A stretch of DNA of 64,000 nt, taken from positions 186,001 through 250,000 of the forward strand of contig CAWJKY010000003.1 in NCBI GenBank assembly GCA_963843565.1, in the 5' to 3' direction. The translations under genes and the position numbers were made by a program. Source of the stretch: DASZQY01 sp963843565 (lineage in GTDB: Bacteria; Pseudomonadota; Alphaproteobacteria; Rhizobiales; Kaistiaceae). The notes beneath the pieces were generated by a model. It had not been told where the DNA came from. It saw only the letters and a list, made by a program, of their open reading frames with translations, and did no database searches. Below, piece after piece: positions 53,741 through 62,511 of the stretch (its first letter is position 1; every line of letters begins with the position of its first letter).

Positions 53741-54904
53741 ATGCCCGATATCGACAAGGCCGCCGTGCTCGAACGCCTGGGCTCGATCCGCGGCCCGGAC
53801 GACGACCGCGACATCGTGCGGCGCGGGATGGTCTCCGACGTGGTGATCGCCAACGGCCGGGTGATGTTTTCGATCACCGTGCCGGCGGAGCGCGCCCAGG
53901 CTTTCGAGCCCATGCGGCAGGCAGCGGAGACCGCGGTCAAGGCGATGCCCGGGGTGACCGGCGCGATGGTGGTGCTGACGGCGGAGCGAAAGGGCGGCAG
54001 CGGATCGCCAACCGCGCGCCCGGCGGCGCAGCGGCCCGCCGCCTCGCAGCCGCCTCGTCAGCCGCAGGCGGGACATGCGCACCCGCCGGGCAAGGCTGGC
54101 GTGCCCGGCGTCGACGCGATCATCGCGGTCGCGTCGGGAAAGGGCGGCGTCGGCAAATCCACCACCGCGGTGAACCTGGCGCTGGCGCTTGCCGCCAACG
54201 GCCTGCGCACCGGCATTCTCGACGCCGACATCTACGGCCCCTCGCTGCCGCGGCTGCTGCACCTTTCCGGCCGGCCGGAGGTCGCGGGCGGGCGGACGCT
54301 GAAGCCGATGGAGGCTTACGGCGTCAAGGTGATGTCGATGGGCTTTCTGGTCGACGAAGACACGCCGATGATCTGGCGCGGGCCGATGGTGGTCTCGGCG
54401 CTCACCCAGATGCTGCGCGAAGTGGCGTGGGGCAATCTCGACGTGCTGGTGGTCGACATGCCGCCGGGCACCGGCGATGCGCAGTTGACCATGGCGCAGC
54501 AGGTGCCGCTGGCCGGCGCGATCATCGTGTCGACGCCGCAGGACCTGGCGCTGATCGATGCGCGCAAGGGCCTCGCCATGTTCCAGAAGGTCGACGTGCC
54601 GGTGCTGGGGATCGTCGAGAACATGAGCACCTTCATCGCGCCCGATACCGGCAAGCGCTACGACATTTTCGGCCACGGCGGCGCCAGGCGCGAGGCGGAG
54701 CGGCTCGGCGTGCCGTTCCTCGGCGAGGTGCCGCTGGTGATGGCGATCCGCGAGATGTCCGATGCTGGCACGCCGATCGTGGCGGCCGAGCCGGACGGCG
54801 TGCATGCCAGGGCTTATCGCGAGATCGCCGAGCGGGCCTGGGCGGGCGTCCAGCGCGAACGCGCCGGTGGCGGCCACGCGGCACCGAAGATCGTGGTCGA
54901 GTAG
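53741..54904 (+). CDS. apbC: Mrp/NBP35-family iron-sulphur carrier ATPase (ApbC)
   Basis: The 387-residue P-loop ATPase assembles or carries iron-sulphur clusters in the cytoplasm. An N-terminal MIP18/DUF59-type domain (residues 1-85) is followed by a Pro/Gln-rich linker. The ATPase domain carries the deviant Walker A VASGKGGVGKSTTAVNLAL, the switch region LDADIYGPSLP and DMPPGTGDAQLT. An in-frame extension upstream has no family likeness; AAGGAAAACC precedes the ATG chosen. The CxxC usually near the C-terminus of Mrp proteins is not obvious here, so cluster binding would need checking. Confidence 0.93.
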   Translation: MPDIDKAAVLERLGSIRGPDDDRDIVRRGMVSDVVIANGRVMFSITVPAERAQAFEPMRQAAETAVKAMPGVTGAMVVLTAERKGGSGSPTARPAAQRPAASQPPRQPQAGHAHPPGKAGVPGVDAIIAVASGKGGVGKSTTAVNLALALAANGLRTGILDADIYGPSLPRLLHLSGRPEVAGGRTLKPMEAYGVKVMSMGFLVDEDTPMIWRGPMVVSALTQMLREVAWGNLDVLVVDMPPGTGDAQLTMAQQVPLAGAIIVSTPQDLALIDARKGLAMFQKVDVPVLGIVENMSTFIAPDTGKRYDIFGHGGARREAERLGVPFLGEVPLVMAIREMSDAGTPIVAAEPDGVHARAYREIAERAWAGVQRERAGGGHAAPKIVVE

Positions 54905-55005
54905 GGCGGACGTTTCGCCGCCCGCTTGCGCCACATCAAGGCGGTGGCCGGCGTATGGGACTCTGTTGCAGCGAGGGGAATCCCTCCCACGCATGAGGCA
55001 GAGCC

Positions 55006-55548
55006 ATGTTTCGTATTTCGCAAATTCTGGCCGCGCTCGCGCTCGCTGCGGTGGCGTTTGCCGCCCCGGCGCTCGCCGGTGACGGCACGACGGTGAGGGT
55101 GGCGCTTCTCGACATATCGGCGATCGCGCCCGACCAGCCGGTGATCGGCATGATGGGCGAGACCATGAGCCCCGGTCAGGTGGCGCCCGGCATGATGAAC
55201 CGGGGCGGCTACGGCATGGCCGGCATGGGCATGATGGCGATCCGTGTCGACCAGGCGACGGTGAAGGCGGGCGCGATCACCTTCGACGTCACCAACTGGT
55301 CGCGCGGCATGATCCACGAGATGCTGGTGGTGCCGGTCGACGGGCCGAACGTGGCGCTCCCCTACGACTACGCCAGGGGAATGGTCATGGAGGACCAGAT
55401 CAAGTCGCTGGGCGAGACCGGCGAGATGCAGCCGAACGAATCGAAGACGCTCGATCTGACGCTGGCGCCGGGCACGTACCTGCTGCTGTGCAACGTCGCC
55501 GGCCACTACGCCGCCGGCATGGTGGTGCCGTTCACGGTGGTGCCGTAG
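55006..55548 (+). CDS. Periplasmic cupredoxin-like copper protein
   Basis: The 180-residue exported protein has a signal peptide (cleavage near PALAGD) and a plastocyanin-like domain. The type 1 copper ligands are visible: His104 (GMIHEML), Cys162 and His167 (LLLCNVAGHYAAG) and Met172. Before the core is a Met/Gly-rich insert (about 49-77) that could bind extra copper. It resembles sulfocyanin-type or copper-resistance electron carriers. It is a single gene between apbC and a convergent hydroxylase gene; its redox partner is unknown. Confidence 0.85.
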   Translation: MFRISQILAALALAAVAFAAPALAGDGTTVRVALLDISAIAPDQPVIGMMGETMSPGQVAPGMMNRGGYGMAGMGMMAIRVDQATVKAGAITFDVTNWSRGMIHEMLVVPVDGPNVALPYDYARGMVMEDQIKSLGETGEMQPNESKTLDLTLAPGTYLLLCNVAGHYAAGMVVPFTVVP

Positions 55549-55583
55549 GGGTACGATCTCGGGATAGGGCGATCCCCCTCACC

Positions 55584-55636
55584 CGGAGCGGCCCGCCGCT
55601 GCGGTCCGCTCCGACCTCTCCCCGCCGGGGAGAGGT
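55584..55636. repeat. Double hairpin between convergent genes
   Basis: An 8-bp stem (CGGAGCGG/CCGCTCCG, 55584-55613) is followed directly by a 10-bp stem (ACCTCTCCCC/GGGGAGAGGT, 55614-55636). The sequence type is a common alphaproteobacterial intergenic repeat, and the position between two stop codons suggests a bidirectional terminator. Confidence 0.6.
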
Positions 55637-55678
55637 GAGGACGCGCTGCCTTGATGGCGGCGCGTGGGATGCGGTCCC

Positions 55679-56341
55679 CTAGTCCTCGGCCCACATGCGC
55701 AGGAGGTTGGCGCTGGTCTTCGACAGGAGGTCGAAGGCCGGCGTCTTGCCGTCGTTCGCGAAGATCGCCTGACGGGCGGTATCGAGGTCGAAGAGCAGTT
55801 CGCGCTTCGCCGGATCGCGAATGAACGAGCGTGCCCAGCCGACCGCGGCAAGGCGGGCGCCCTTAGTCACCGGCTCCACGCGATGGAGTGTGGTCGAGGG
55901 ATAGGCGACCAGCGAGCCGGCGGGGAGTTTCACGTCGTCCTCGCCGCCGCTGGTCTCGATCACCAGCGCGCCACCATCGTAGGTGTCGGGGTCGGACAGG
56001 AACAGCGTGAAGGAGACGTCGGTGCGCAAGCCCTGCTGAAGCGCGTCGTCGACGTGGCTGCCGTAGGCCATGCCCGGTTCGTAGCGCGACAGGATCAGCG
56101 GGGTCAGCGCCTTCGGGCGCGCGACCAACTGGAAGAGGGGAGTGGCGAGGATCTTTGCCGCGAGGGTCTGATTCAGCTGCTTCACCGCCGCGTCGGCGGA
56201 CGGCGCCTGAAGGTTGTTCTTGACCAACTTGGCGTGCCAGCCGGCGGTGGCGCGGCCATCGACAAAGGCGACCTTGTCGAGCGTGGCGCGGGCAGCGGCG
56301 ACTTCGGCAGCGTCGAGAACGTCGGCGATGACGGTGAACAT
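55679..56341 (-). CDS. PKHD-type Fe(II)/2-oxoglutarate hydroxylase (PiuC/YbiX-like)
   Basis: The 220-residue oxygenase carries iron ligands His96 and Asp98 (YGSHVDDAL) and His153 (TTLHRVEPV), with Arg163 placed to bind 2-oxoglutarate. The N-terminal FTVIADVLD and RATAGWHAKLVKNN segments are typical of the YbiX/PiuC family, which is often iron-regulated and linked to siderophore receptors. A start twelve codons upstream is possible but would run through the dyad. It is divergent from the imelysin gene, sharing a promoter region with an iron-box-like motif. Confidence 0.88.
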   Translation of the reverse strand: MFTVIADVLDAAEVAAARATLDKVAFVDGRATAGWHAKLVKNNLQAPSADAAVKQLNQTLAAKILATPLFQLVARPKALTPLILSRYEPGMAYGSHVDDALQQGLRTDVSFTLFLSDPDTYDGGALVIETSGGEDDVKLPAGSLVAYPSTTLHRVEPVTKGARLAAVGWARSFIRDPAKRELLFDLDTARQAIFANDGKTPAFDLLSKTSANLLRMWAED

Positions 56342-56365
56342 GAGGGCGCACGATCCATTCGCGTT

Positions 56366-56393
56366 ATTCCAATGCAAGGCGCTACATTGGAAT
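56366..56393. promoter_or_regulatory. 9-bp inverted repeat in the hydroxylase/imelysin promoter region
   Basis: ATTCCAATG and CATTGGAAT are exact inverted repeats with a 10-base spacer, in the 190-base gap between divergent genes. Size and spacing fit a dimeric regulator binding two successive half-turns or a stem in the leftward mRNA leader. Confidence 0.5.
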
Positions 56394-56403
56394 TGTTCTG
56401 ATT
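56389..56403. promoter_or_regulatory. Possible iron-control (ICE-like) motif
   Basis: GGAATTGTTCTGATT contains the GAA-N3-TTC core of the Irr-binding iron control element known in Hyphomicrobiales, though outer bases match only partly. It overlaps the right arm of the 9-bp inverted repeat and lies between two genes of iron-related families. Confidence 0.35.
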
Positions 56404-56532
56404 AAGTATTTGATATGTCACGGGATTTTTGTTGCAGTTCCTCTAGACAATCGAACGGCGATCTGCAATCCCGTCGCCTCTCGACGATCACACCCGGCGC
56501 GGCCTTGAACCGCGCATGAAGGAGACCGCCCC

Positions 56533-57831
56533 TTGGCGACACGACGCAAGACTTGGATGGGCGTGGGACTGTTCGCGGTGGCGGGCACGACCGCATCGGT
56601 AACGGCGCTGGCTGCGGCCGGCGCGCTGACGGCGGAGAGGGCGGCCCACGTGGCGCCGGCGCCGGGAGCGATGCTGCTGGCGCAGGCGCAGGGCGGCGAA
56701 GCCGGCGGCGAAGGCGGCGAGGTACCGCAGAGCTACCTGCTGCCGGGCTTCAGCGGGGACGACGCGGCGCTCGACGCCGCGGCGGCGATCGCGACCTATG
56801 CCAAGGGCGTGGAGGCGACCTACATCGCCTCGCTCGCCGACGCCCGGACGCTCGCGGGCGCGATCGATGCGTTCCTGGCCGACCCCAGCGAAGCGAACCT
56901 TGCAGCGGCACGGGAAACCTGGGTCAGGGCGCGCGTCTCGTACCTGCAATCGGAAGCGTTCCGCTTCTACGACGGGCCGATCGAGGCGGTCGAAGGCGAG
57001 ATCAATTCGTGGCCGATCAACGAGGCGTTTATCGACTCGGTGGCGGGCAAGCCCGATTCCGGGATCATCAACGACCCGACCATCGACGTGTCGATCGCCC
57101 AGCTGATCATCCGCAACGCGGTGAGCGACGAGAGCGACGTGACGCTTGGCTGGCACGCCATCGAGTTTCTGCTGTGGGGGCAGGACCACGACCCGAACGG
57201 ACCGGGGGCGCGGCCGGCGAGCGACTACACGCCCGGCGTCGGCAACAACGACCGGCGGCGGGAATATCTGAAGCTGGTCACGGCGCGGCTTGCCTCCGAC
57301 ATCGGACGGCTGGTGCCGGCGTGGGCGCCTGGCGAGCCGGCCAACTACGCGGCGACCTTTCAGGCGCTGCCGGCGCGCGAAGCGATCGGGCGCATCCTGA
57401 ACGGCATCGCGGTGCTGGCGGGCTCCGAGCTGATGTCGGAGCGCATGGCGGTCGGCCTCGATTCCGGCGACCAGGAAGACGAGCAATCGTGCTTCTCCGA
57501 CACGACGCATCAGGACTTCGTCTACGACGTGCGAGGGATCGTGAACGTGTGGACCGGCGCCTACCCGGGCGGTGTGAGCGGGCCGGGGGTGCGCGACCTG
57601 GTCGCCAAGGTCGATCTGGAACTTGCCAAGGCAATCGACGGTGAGGTTCAGGACCTGGTCGCCAAGATCGCCAAACTCGGCGACCCGTGGGACCAGGTGC
57701 TCGCCTCGCCGGAGGGGAGCCCGGCGCGTCAAGACGCGGAAGCCGCGGTGACGGCGCTCGGCACGCTGGCGGAAGCGCTGAAGACGGCCGGCGAGAAGCT
57801 CGGCGTGCTCGTGCAGATCCCGGCCGGCTAG
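56533..57831 (+). CDS. Imelysin-family iron-regulated protein (IrpA-like)
   Basis: The 432-residue periplasmic protein is predicted to take part in iron uptake. After a signal sequence (cleavage around residues 29-52) come the helical imelysin repeats, with the conserved GWHAIE (GxHxxE, 206-211) and WVRARVSYLQSEAFRFYDGP. The start is TTG, supported by AAGGAG eight bases upstream; an ATG eight codons later is possible. A di-haem protein gene follows after four bases, a pairing known from bacterial iron-acquisition clusters. Confidence 0.9.
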   Translation: MATRRKTWMGVGLFAVAGTTASVTALAAAGALTAERAAHVAPAPGAMLLAQAQGGEAGGEGGEVPQSYLLPGFSGDDAALDAAAAIATYAKGVEATYIASLADARTLAGAIDAFLADPSEANLAAARETWVRARVSYLQSEAFRFYDGPIEAVEGEINSWPINEAFIDSVAGKPDSGIINDPTIDVSIAQLIIRNAVSDESDVTLGWHAIEFLLWGQDHDPNGPGARPASDYTPGVGNNDRRREYLKLVTARLASDIGRLVPAWAPGEPANYAATFQALPAREAIGRILNGIAVLAGSELMSERMAVGLDSGDQEDEQSCFSDTTHQDFVYDVRGIVNVWTGAYPGGVSGPGVRDLVAKVDLELAKAIDGEVQDLVAKIAKLGDPWDQVLASPEGSPARQDAEAAVTALGTLAEALKTAGEKLGVLVQIPAG

Positions 57832-57835
57832 GGCG

Positions 57836-59239
57836 ATGAGAGCGGCCCACTTCCTGCTCGCCGCGGCGGCGCTTGCCGCGGCATTCGGCGTGGCGCTCGC
57901 CGACGGCGGCGGGCGCCCGGACGCCACCGACGTGCGCGCCGCGCTGATGGCGACGGCGGTGACGACCAATCTCGGCGGCGACACCACGCGGGTGATCGCC
58001 ACGGACGAGGCCTTCACCTTCATCGCGTCGAATTCGCCCTTGTCGCGGCAGCGGGCGTTCTTCTTCGGCAACCGCATCTTCAACACCAAGTGGGCCGAGT
58101 ACCCGGCGTCGGTGAAGGCCTTCGACGGGCTCGGGCCGACCTTCAACCGCAACTCGTGCTCCGGCTGCCACGTGCGCGACGGGCGCGGACGGCCGCCGGA
58201 AAACGTCGGCGACCCGATGGACTCGATGCTGGTGCGGCTTTCCGGCCCCGACGGCAAGCCGGACCCGCGTTACGGCGACCAGCTCGAGGACCGCGCCAAC
58301 CTCGGCGTGACGGCCGAGGGCCGGGCGATCGTCACCTACGACGACATCCGCGGCACCTATGGCGACGGCACGCCCTATACGCTGCGCGATCCGCACGTGT
58401 CGTTCGCCGATCTCGCATACGGTTCGCTCGACGGCGATCGCATGAGCCCGCGGGTCGCCCAGATGATGATCGGGCTGGGGCTGCTCGAAGCGGTGCCGGC
58501 CTCCGAGATTCTGGCACTCGCCGACCCCGACGACGCGGACGGCGACGGCATCTCCGGGCGACCGAACCTTCTGGTCGATATCGCCGGGAAGCCGGCGATC
58601 GGGCGGTTCGGGTGGAAGGCGAACGTTGCCACCATCGCCGAGCAGGCGGCGGGCGCTGCCAACGGTGACATCGGGCTCACCACGAGCCTGCGTCCGAACC
58701 AGAACTGCCCGGCGGTGCAGACGACCTGCCGGGAGGCGCTGGCGCAGAGCGACCCGGAACTTTCGGACTCCTTCTTCGACCGGCTGGTCACCTATGCGCG
58801 GCTGCTGGCGGTGCCGAAGGCGCGGCCGGTGGACGAGGCGACGTTCCAGTCAGGGCTGAAGGTGTTCACCGACATGGGGTGCGCCGCCTGTCACATGCCG
58901 ACGCTGACCACCGGACCGGATGCGGCGCTGCCCGAACTTGCCAGCCAGACGATCCACCCGTTCACGGACCTGTTGCTGCACGACATGGGACCGGGGCTCG
59001 CCGACAACCGGCCGGACGGCTCGGCGACGGGCAGCGAATGGCGCACCGCGCCGCTGTGGGGACTGGGTCTCGTGCCGCGCGTCAACGGCCACGACCTGCT
59101 GCTCCACGACGGACGGGCGCGCGGCTTCGCCGAGGCGATCCTGTGGCACGGCGGCGAGGCGGAGAAGGCGAAGGAGAAATTCCGCACCGCGTCCAAGGCG
59201 GAGCGGGATGCGCTGATTGCGTTTCTGGGGTCGCTCTAG
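57836..59239 (+). CDS. Di-haem oxidoreductase-family protein (DUF1111)
   Basis: The 467-residue exported c-type cytochrome-like protein has a signal peptide and two haem-binding CxxCH motifs: CSGCH (108-112) and CAACH near residues 348-352. Family-specific stretches include GLGPTFNRNSC, KPAIGRFGWKANVATI and SEWRTAPLWGLG. These proteins occur next to imelysins and may reduce or oxidise iron during uptake, which is inference. It would need the ccm system encoded at the left of the window for haem attachment. Confidence 0.92.
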   Translation: MRAAHFLLAAAALAAAFGVALADGGGRPDATDVRAALMATAVTTNLGGDTTRVIATDEAFTFIASNSPLSRQRAFFFGNRIFNTKWAEYPASVKAFDGLGPTFNRNSCSGCHVRDGRGRPPENVGDPMDSMLVRLSGPDGKPDPRYGDQLEDRANLGVTAEGRAIVTYDDIRGTYGDGTPYTLRDPHVSFADLAYGSLDGDRMSPRVAQMMIGLGLLEAVPASEILALADPDDADGDGISGRPNLLVDIAGKPAIGRFGWKANVATIAEQAAGAANGDIGLTTSLRPNQNCPAVQTTCREALAQSDPELSDSFFDRLVTYARLLAVPKARPVDEATFQSGLKVFTDMGCAACHMPTLTTGPDAALPELASQTIHPFTDLLLHDMGPGLADNRPDGSATGSEWRTAPLWGLGLVPRVNGHDLLLHDGRARGFAEAILWHGGEAEKAKEKFRTASKAERDALIAFLGSL

Positions 59240-59305
59240 GGCGGGAAGCCGAGACAGAACGGCCCAATCGGGGCGACCGGCAGTCAACCGCAACAGGTCG
59301 CGCCC

Positions 59306-60025
59306 TTACTTCACCATCTTGGAGAAATCATCAGGCGAAATGGGCGTTGGCACGCCAAGGATGTTGGTGCCGGCAATCGGGGAGTTTTGCGCGCTGATCC
59401 GCCATTGGTCGCCGTAGCGCAGCAGGCTGAAGCCGATCACGTAGTAGCGGTCGCCGAGCGCGATCAATGCCACGCGCTCTGTGGAGTCGTCGGCGCCGTA
59501 AACCGCTGCGATCTTCTTCGCGGTTGCCCGGTAACGATCGCTGTCCATGACCGTTTGGTTCGGCACCGCGATCTTCTGGACAGCGAGGCCGGCAAGCTTG
59601 CCCGCGTCCAGGTCGCTCTCGAATTGCGCGGCCTCGCTGGGGTCCATCGGAACCGTGCGACCCTCCAGGATCGGCCCGGTGGTCAGGAGGCCGTAGGCAA
59701 GAAACTGCACCTGACGCGCAAACTGGGCCGCGAATGCAGCTCGGTCGATCGCGACGAAGAACGGACCGGTCCTGGGTGCGGGGGCACCGAGGCTCAGCGC
59801 CCTTATGCGCCCGATGTACGCGTCGAAATCGAAGTTGGCGCTCATCTCGTCGGCTGCCGTCGCCGCAAGGACCGCCCCGAGATCGCCCTTGGCGACGCCG
59901 CCAATGTAAGCCGCGATCGCTTCTTCCGGTGCCGTCAGGCTGGTCTCGGCCGCGGCGGATGGGGCCGCCGCCAACAGGCTGAAGACGACCGCGAGGATCG
60001 GTGCAATCGGGCTCTGTCTTTTCAT
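59306..60025 (-). CDS. Exported protein of unknown function
   Basis: I do not recognise this 239-residue protein. A signal peptide ends near PSAAAE. The mature part opens with PEEAIAAYIGGVAKGD, reminiscent of SnoaL/NTF2-like folds in secreted proteins, and includes YGADDSTERVALIALGDRYYVIGFSL. The last segment, after RYGDQWRISAQNSP, suggests an analogue of DUF4878-type domains. GAGGGGAGC precedes the start. It converges on the di-haem gene with about 65 bases between stops. Confidence 0.6.
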   Translation of the reverse strand: MKRQSPIAPILAVVFSLLAAAPSAAAETSLTAPEEAIAAYIGGVAKGDLGAVLAATAADEMSANFDFDAYIGRIRALSLGAPAPRTGPFFVAIDRAAFAAQFARQVQFLAYGLLTTGPILEGRTVPMDPSEAAQFESDLDAGKLAGLAVQKIAVPNQTVMDSDRYRATAKKIAAVYGADDSTERVALIALGDRYYVIGFSLLRYGDQWRISAQNSPIAGTNILGVPTPISPDDFSKMVK

Positions 60026-60153
60026 CTCGTGCTCCCCTCGTGCGAGGACGGGCGAGCCTATCGGTGGCTCACCTGTGCCGCAACCGGGAGTCGCTTTGAG
60101 CGCTACTCCCACGGGCCTCGCTAACGACGGCGTTGCCGTCGAAGCGAAGCTTT

Positions 60154-60172
60154 CTCCCCCGCAAGGGGGGAG
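60154..60172. repeat. C/G hairpin between VOC gene and exported-protein gene
   Basis: CTCCCCC and GGGGGAG form a 7-bp stem with a short loop, of the same CCCC...GGGG style as the other intergenic repeats in the window. It lies just downstream of the VOC gene and may mark its 3' end. Confidence 0.45.
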
Positions 60173-60195
60173 TGGGGTGAACCCGCTTCGTGGCT

Positions 60196-60555
60196 TCAAG
60201 CCCCCTGATCGGGCTGCCACAGCTCAACCGGGTTGCCCTCAGGATCGTGGATGCGCGCGAAGCGCCCGACGCCCGGCATGTCCCATTCCGGCTTGGTGGT
60301 GACCGCGATCCCCGCGGCGCGGAGCGTCGCGCACACAGCGTCGAGATCGTCGACGCGGAGGTTGAGCATCCATTGGCGGTCGGCGGGGAAATAATCCGTG
60401 TCGGCCGCAAACGGAGCGAAGACGCTGGGCCCCGCTTGCGTCTGCCATTCGCCGTAGGGCACTGAGCCCACGCCGAGATGCTCGACATACCAGGCGCGCA
60501 GCCCATCCGGATCCTTCGCGCGAAAGAAGAGCCCGCCAATTCCCGTGACGCCCAT
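60196..60555 (-). CDS. VOC/glyoxalase-family protein
   Basis: This 119-residue single vicinal-oxygen-chelate domain protein has the paired beta-alpha-beta modules: IGGLFFRAKDPDGLRAWY at the start, and the second half MLNLRVDDLDAVC through IHDPEGNPVELWQP. The terminal Glu in VELWQP is a usual metal ligand. A GGAGG site fixes the start. The family covers glyoxalases, dioxygenases and antibiotic-binding proteins, so function stays open. Confidence 0.85.
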   Translation of the reverse strand: MGVTGIGGLFFRAKDPDGLRAWYVEHLGVGSVPYGEWQTQAGPSVFAPFAADTDYFPADRQWMLNLRVDDLDAVCATLRAAGIAVTTKPEWDMPGVGRFARIHDPEGNPVELWQPDQGA

Positions 60556-60726
60556 TTCCCGCCTCCCGTCGTCCCAGAGCCGAAGCCGGGAGGATCGATA
60601 TCATGCGATGGGTCGCCCCGTACACTCGCGGCGACGGAGGCGGCCAATGGCCCCTCGCCGGCGACGGGGGCCACGAGGGGGAGGCCGTGGGGTGCCGGGT
60701 GCGAAACGACGTTTCGCGGAACGGGC

Positions 60727-61422
60727 CTACTTGCGCGCCAGGATTTCGAAGATCATCTCTCCGATGGCCTTTACGCAACCTGCGGAATCCTTCGCCGCCG
60801 AGTGCGAGCCGTCGGGCATGAACGTGATGTCGTAGCGTTGTACCTCCGGATCGTAGCGGATCGCGATGACCGGGGCGCGATGGTGGGCGATCCGCAGGGT
60901 GCGATTGGAAACGTCGAAGGTGATCGCCTTTTCCTTCAGGAAGGTCGCCGCCTCGTTCATCAGGCGTATCACTTCCAGCAGTTCGCGATCGATCGCCTCG
61001 TCCTTGCGATGCCGTTCGGCGAGTTGGGCCTTGCGCCTTTGGTGCGCCACCTCATAGCCGTCCAGCAGTGCGCCCATGGTCAGAAACTCGACGCCGACCC
61101 GCGACTCCTTTGACCACACCACGCGGCACATCCGGTGCGGCGACCCGCTGCCGTCGAACGCGACATCGAGGGTCTCTTGCGCGATGGGTTTCGGGACCTC
61201 CAGAACCGCTCCCGTATCCGAGAAATCGAGAACGGTGCAGTCCACGACGTCGTCGGATGCGAGGAAGATCTTCGCACCCTTCGACGATATCGTTCGTTGG
61301 GCTTTTCGCCGATCAGGCGGCGCATCTTCATCGCCAGCGACGACGACGGGCGGTCCGTTCGCCAACTTGAGGTCCGGGGCGGCGGGATCGGGGTCCGGGG
61401 TTGTGCTCATACCCATAGACAT
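60727..61422 (-). CDS. PilZ-domain protein (c-di-GMP receptor candidate)
   Basis: The 231-residue cytoplasmic protein has an N-terminal PilZ domain with RRKAQR at 38-43 and DFSDTG at 66-71, the two motifs that bind cyclic di-GMP. Its end contains RMCRVVWSKESRVGVEF. The C-terminal half (about 115-231) is a charged coiled coil (HQRRKAQLAERHRKDEAID) followed by a small unrecognised domain ending in IGEMIFEILARK. Three nearby in-frame ATGs make the start uncertain by a few codons. It could read signals made by GGDEF proteins such as those at 36-41 kb. Confidence 0.8.
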   Translation of the reverse strand: MSMGMSTTPDPDPAAPDLKLANGPPVVVAGDEDAPPDRRKAQRTISSKGAKIFLASDDVVDCTVLDFSDTGAVLEVPKPIAQETLDVAFDGSGSPHRMCRVVWSKESRVGVEFLTMGALLDGYEVAHQRRKAQLAERHRKDEAIDRELLEVIRLMNEAATFLKEKAITFDVSNRTLRIAHHRAPVIAIRYDPEVQRYDITFMPDGSHSAAKDSAGCVKAIGEMIFEILARK

Positions 61423-61518
61423 AAGCAGGGCAGAGCCATTCCCTAACGCTCATCCGAGACGTGGTTCGGAAAACGCTAAGCTTTGACCGTCAGGCGCGGA
61501 GAACAGGGCGGCGCGGCG

Positions 61519-62433
61519 CTACATGCCTTCGCCGGCGGCGGCCTTGAGGGCGAGGCGGGCCTGATTGCGTTCGCGGACGAAGGTGTAGATGCCCGACGCC
61601 GCGATGACCGCCATACCGATGAGCATGGGCCAGTCGGGCACCTCGTTCCACACGAAGAAGCCCATGATGATCGCCCACAGGATGACCGTGTAGCGGAACG
61701 GCGCGACCACCGAAATTTCGCCGTGGCGCATGAACGCGAAGGCGGTGAGGTAGCCGCCGATGACGAAAACGGCCGCCGCGACGACCTGACCGAAGCCCAG
61801 CGGCGACGGCACGACCCACATTTCGCCGAACAGGACGGCGGCGACCGGACCTGTGGCGCCGACCACGGCGGCGGTGAGAAGGGCGACCAGCAGGGTCGGG
61901 AGGCGGGCAGGGGCGAACCGCGCCGTCATATCGCGGATGGTGATGAAGCCGGCGGCAACCAGCGCGACCAGGCCGTAGCCCGTGAAGCCGGCAAAGCCCG
62001 GGCGCACGATGATGAGCACGCCGATGAAGCCGACGAGGATCGCCGTCCAGCGGCGCCAGCCGACCGCCTCGCCGAGAAACAGCGCGCCGGCGGCGGTAAT
62101 CATCAGCGGCACGGTCTGGCCGATCGTGTTGGCGTTGGCGATCGGGATGTGGAAGAGGGCGAAGAGGTAGGTGTAGGCGGCGAGGACTTCGGTGACCATG
62201 CGCAGGAACACCGGCCGATTGACGAGCAGCGCCAGATGACGGTGGCCGCCGGTTGCAATCACGATCGGAGTGAGGAGCACCGTCGCCAGGAGGCCGCGGA
62301 AGAAGATGACCTCGCCCAGCGGCAAGTCGGCGTTGGCGAGCTTCATCAGCGTGTCGTTGATGAGGAACAGCAGGTTGCACGCTGAAATCAGCGCAATTCC
62401 GATGAGGTTTTCACGGAAGGCGGGGGCCGACAT
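61519..62433 (-). CDS. DMT/EamA-family transporter
   Basis: This inner-membrane protein of about 304 residues has ten hydrophobic helices in two EamA repeats. The first includes EVIFFRGLLATVLLTPIV and IPIANANTIGQTVPLMITAAGALFLGE; the second ends in VWNEVPDWPMLIGMAVIAASG. Substrates of the family are metabolites or amino acids, usually exported. Starts 11 and 21 codons upstream are also possible. It follows the MarR-type gene on the same strand, so it may be under its control. Confidence 0.85.
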   Translation of the reverse strand: MSAPAFRENLIGIALISACNLLFLINDTLMKLANADLPLGEVIFFRGLLATVLLTPIVIATGGHRHLALLVNRPVFLRMVTEVLAAYTYLFALFHIPIANANTIGQTVPLMITAAGALFLGEAVGWRRWTAILVGFIGVLIIVRPGFAGFTGYGLVALVAAGFITIRDMTARFAPARLPTLLVALLTAAVVGATGPVAAVLFGEMWVVPSPLGFGQVVAAAVFVIGGYLTAFAFMRHGEISVVAPFRYTVILWAIIMGFFVWNEVPDWPMLIGMAVIAASGIYTFVRERNQARLALKAAAGEGM

Positions 62434-62511
62434 TTCTTGGGTGGTTCTTGTGGCCAGTGGGGCCATTCCTTTGGCACGACGGCGCGGCGGCGGCAATCGC
62501 CCCGGCGAGAC

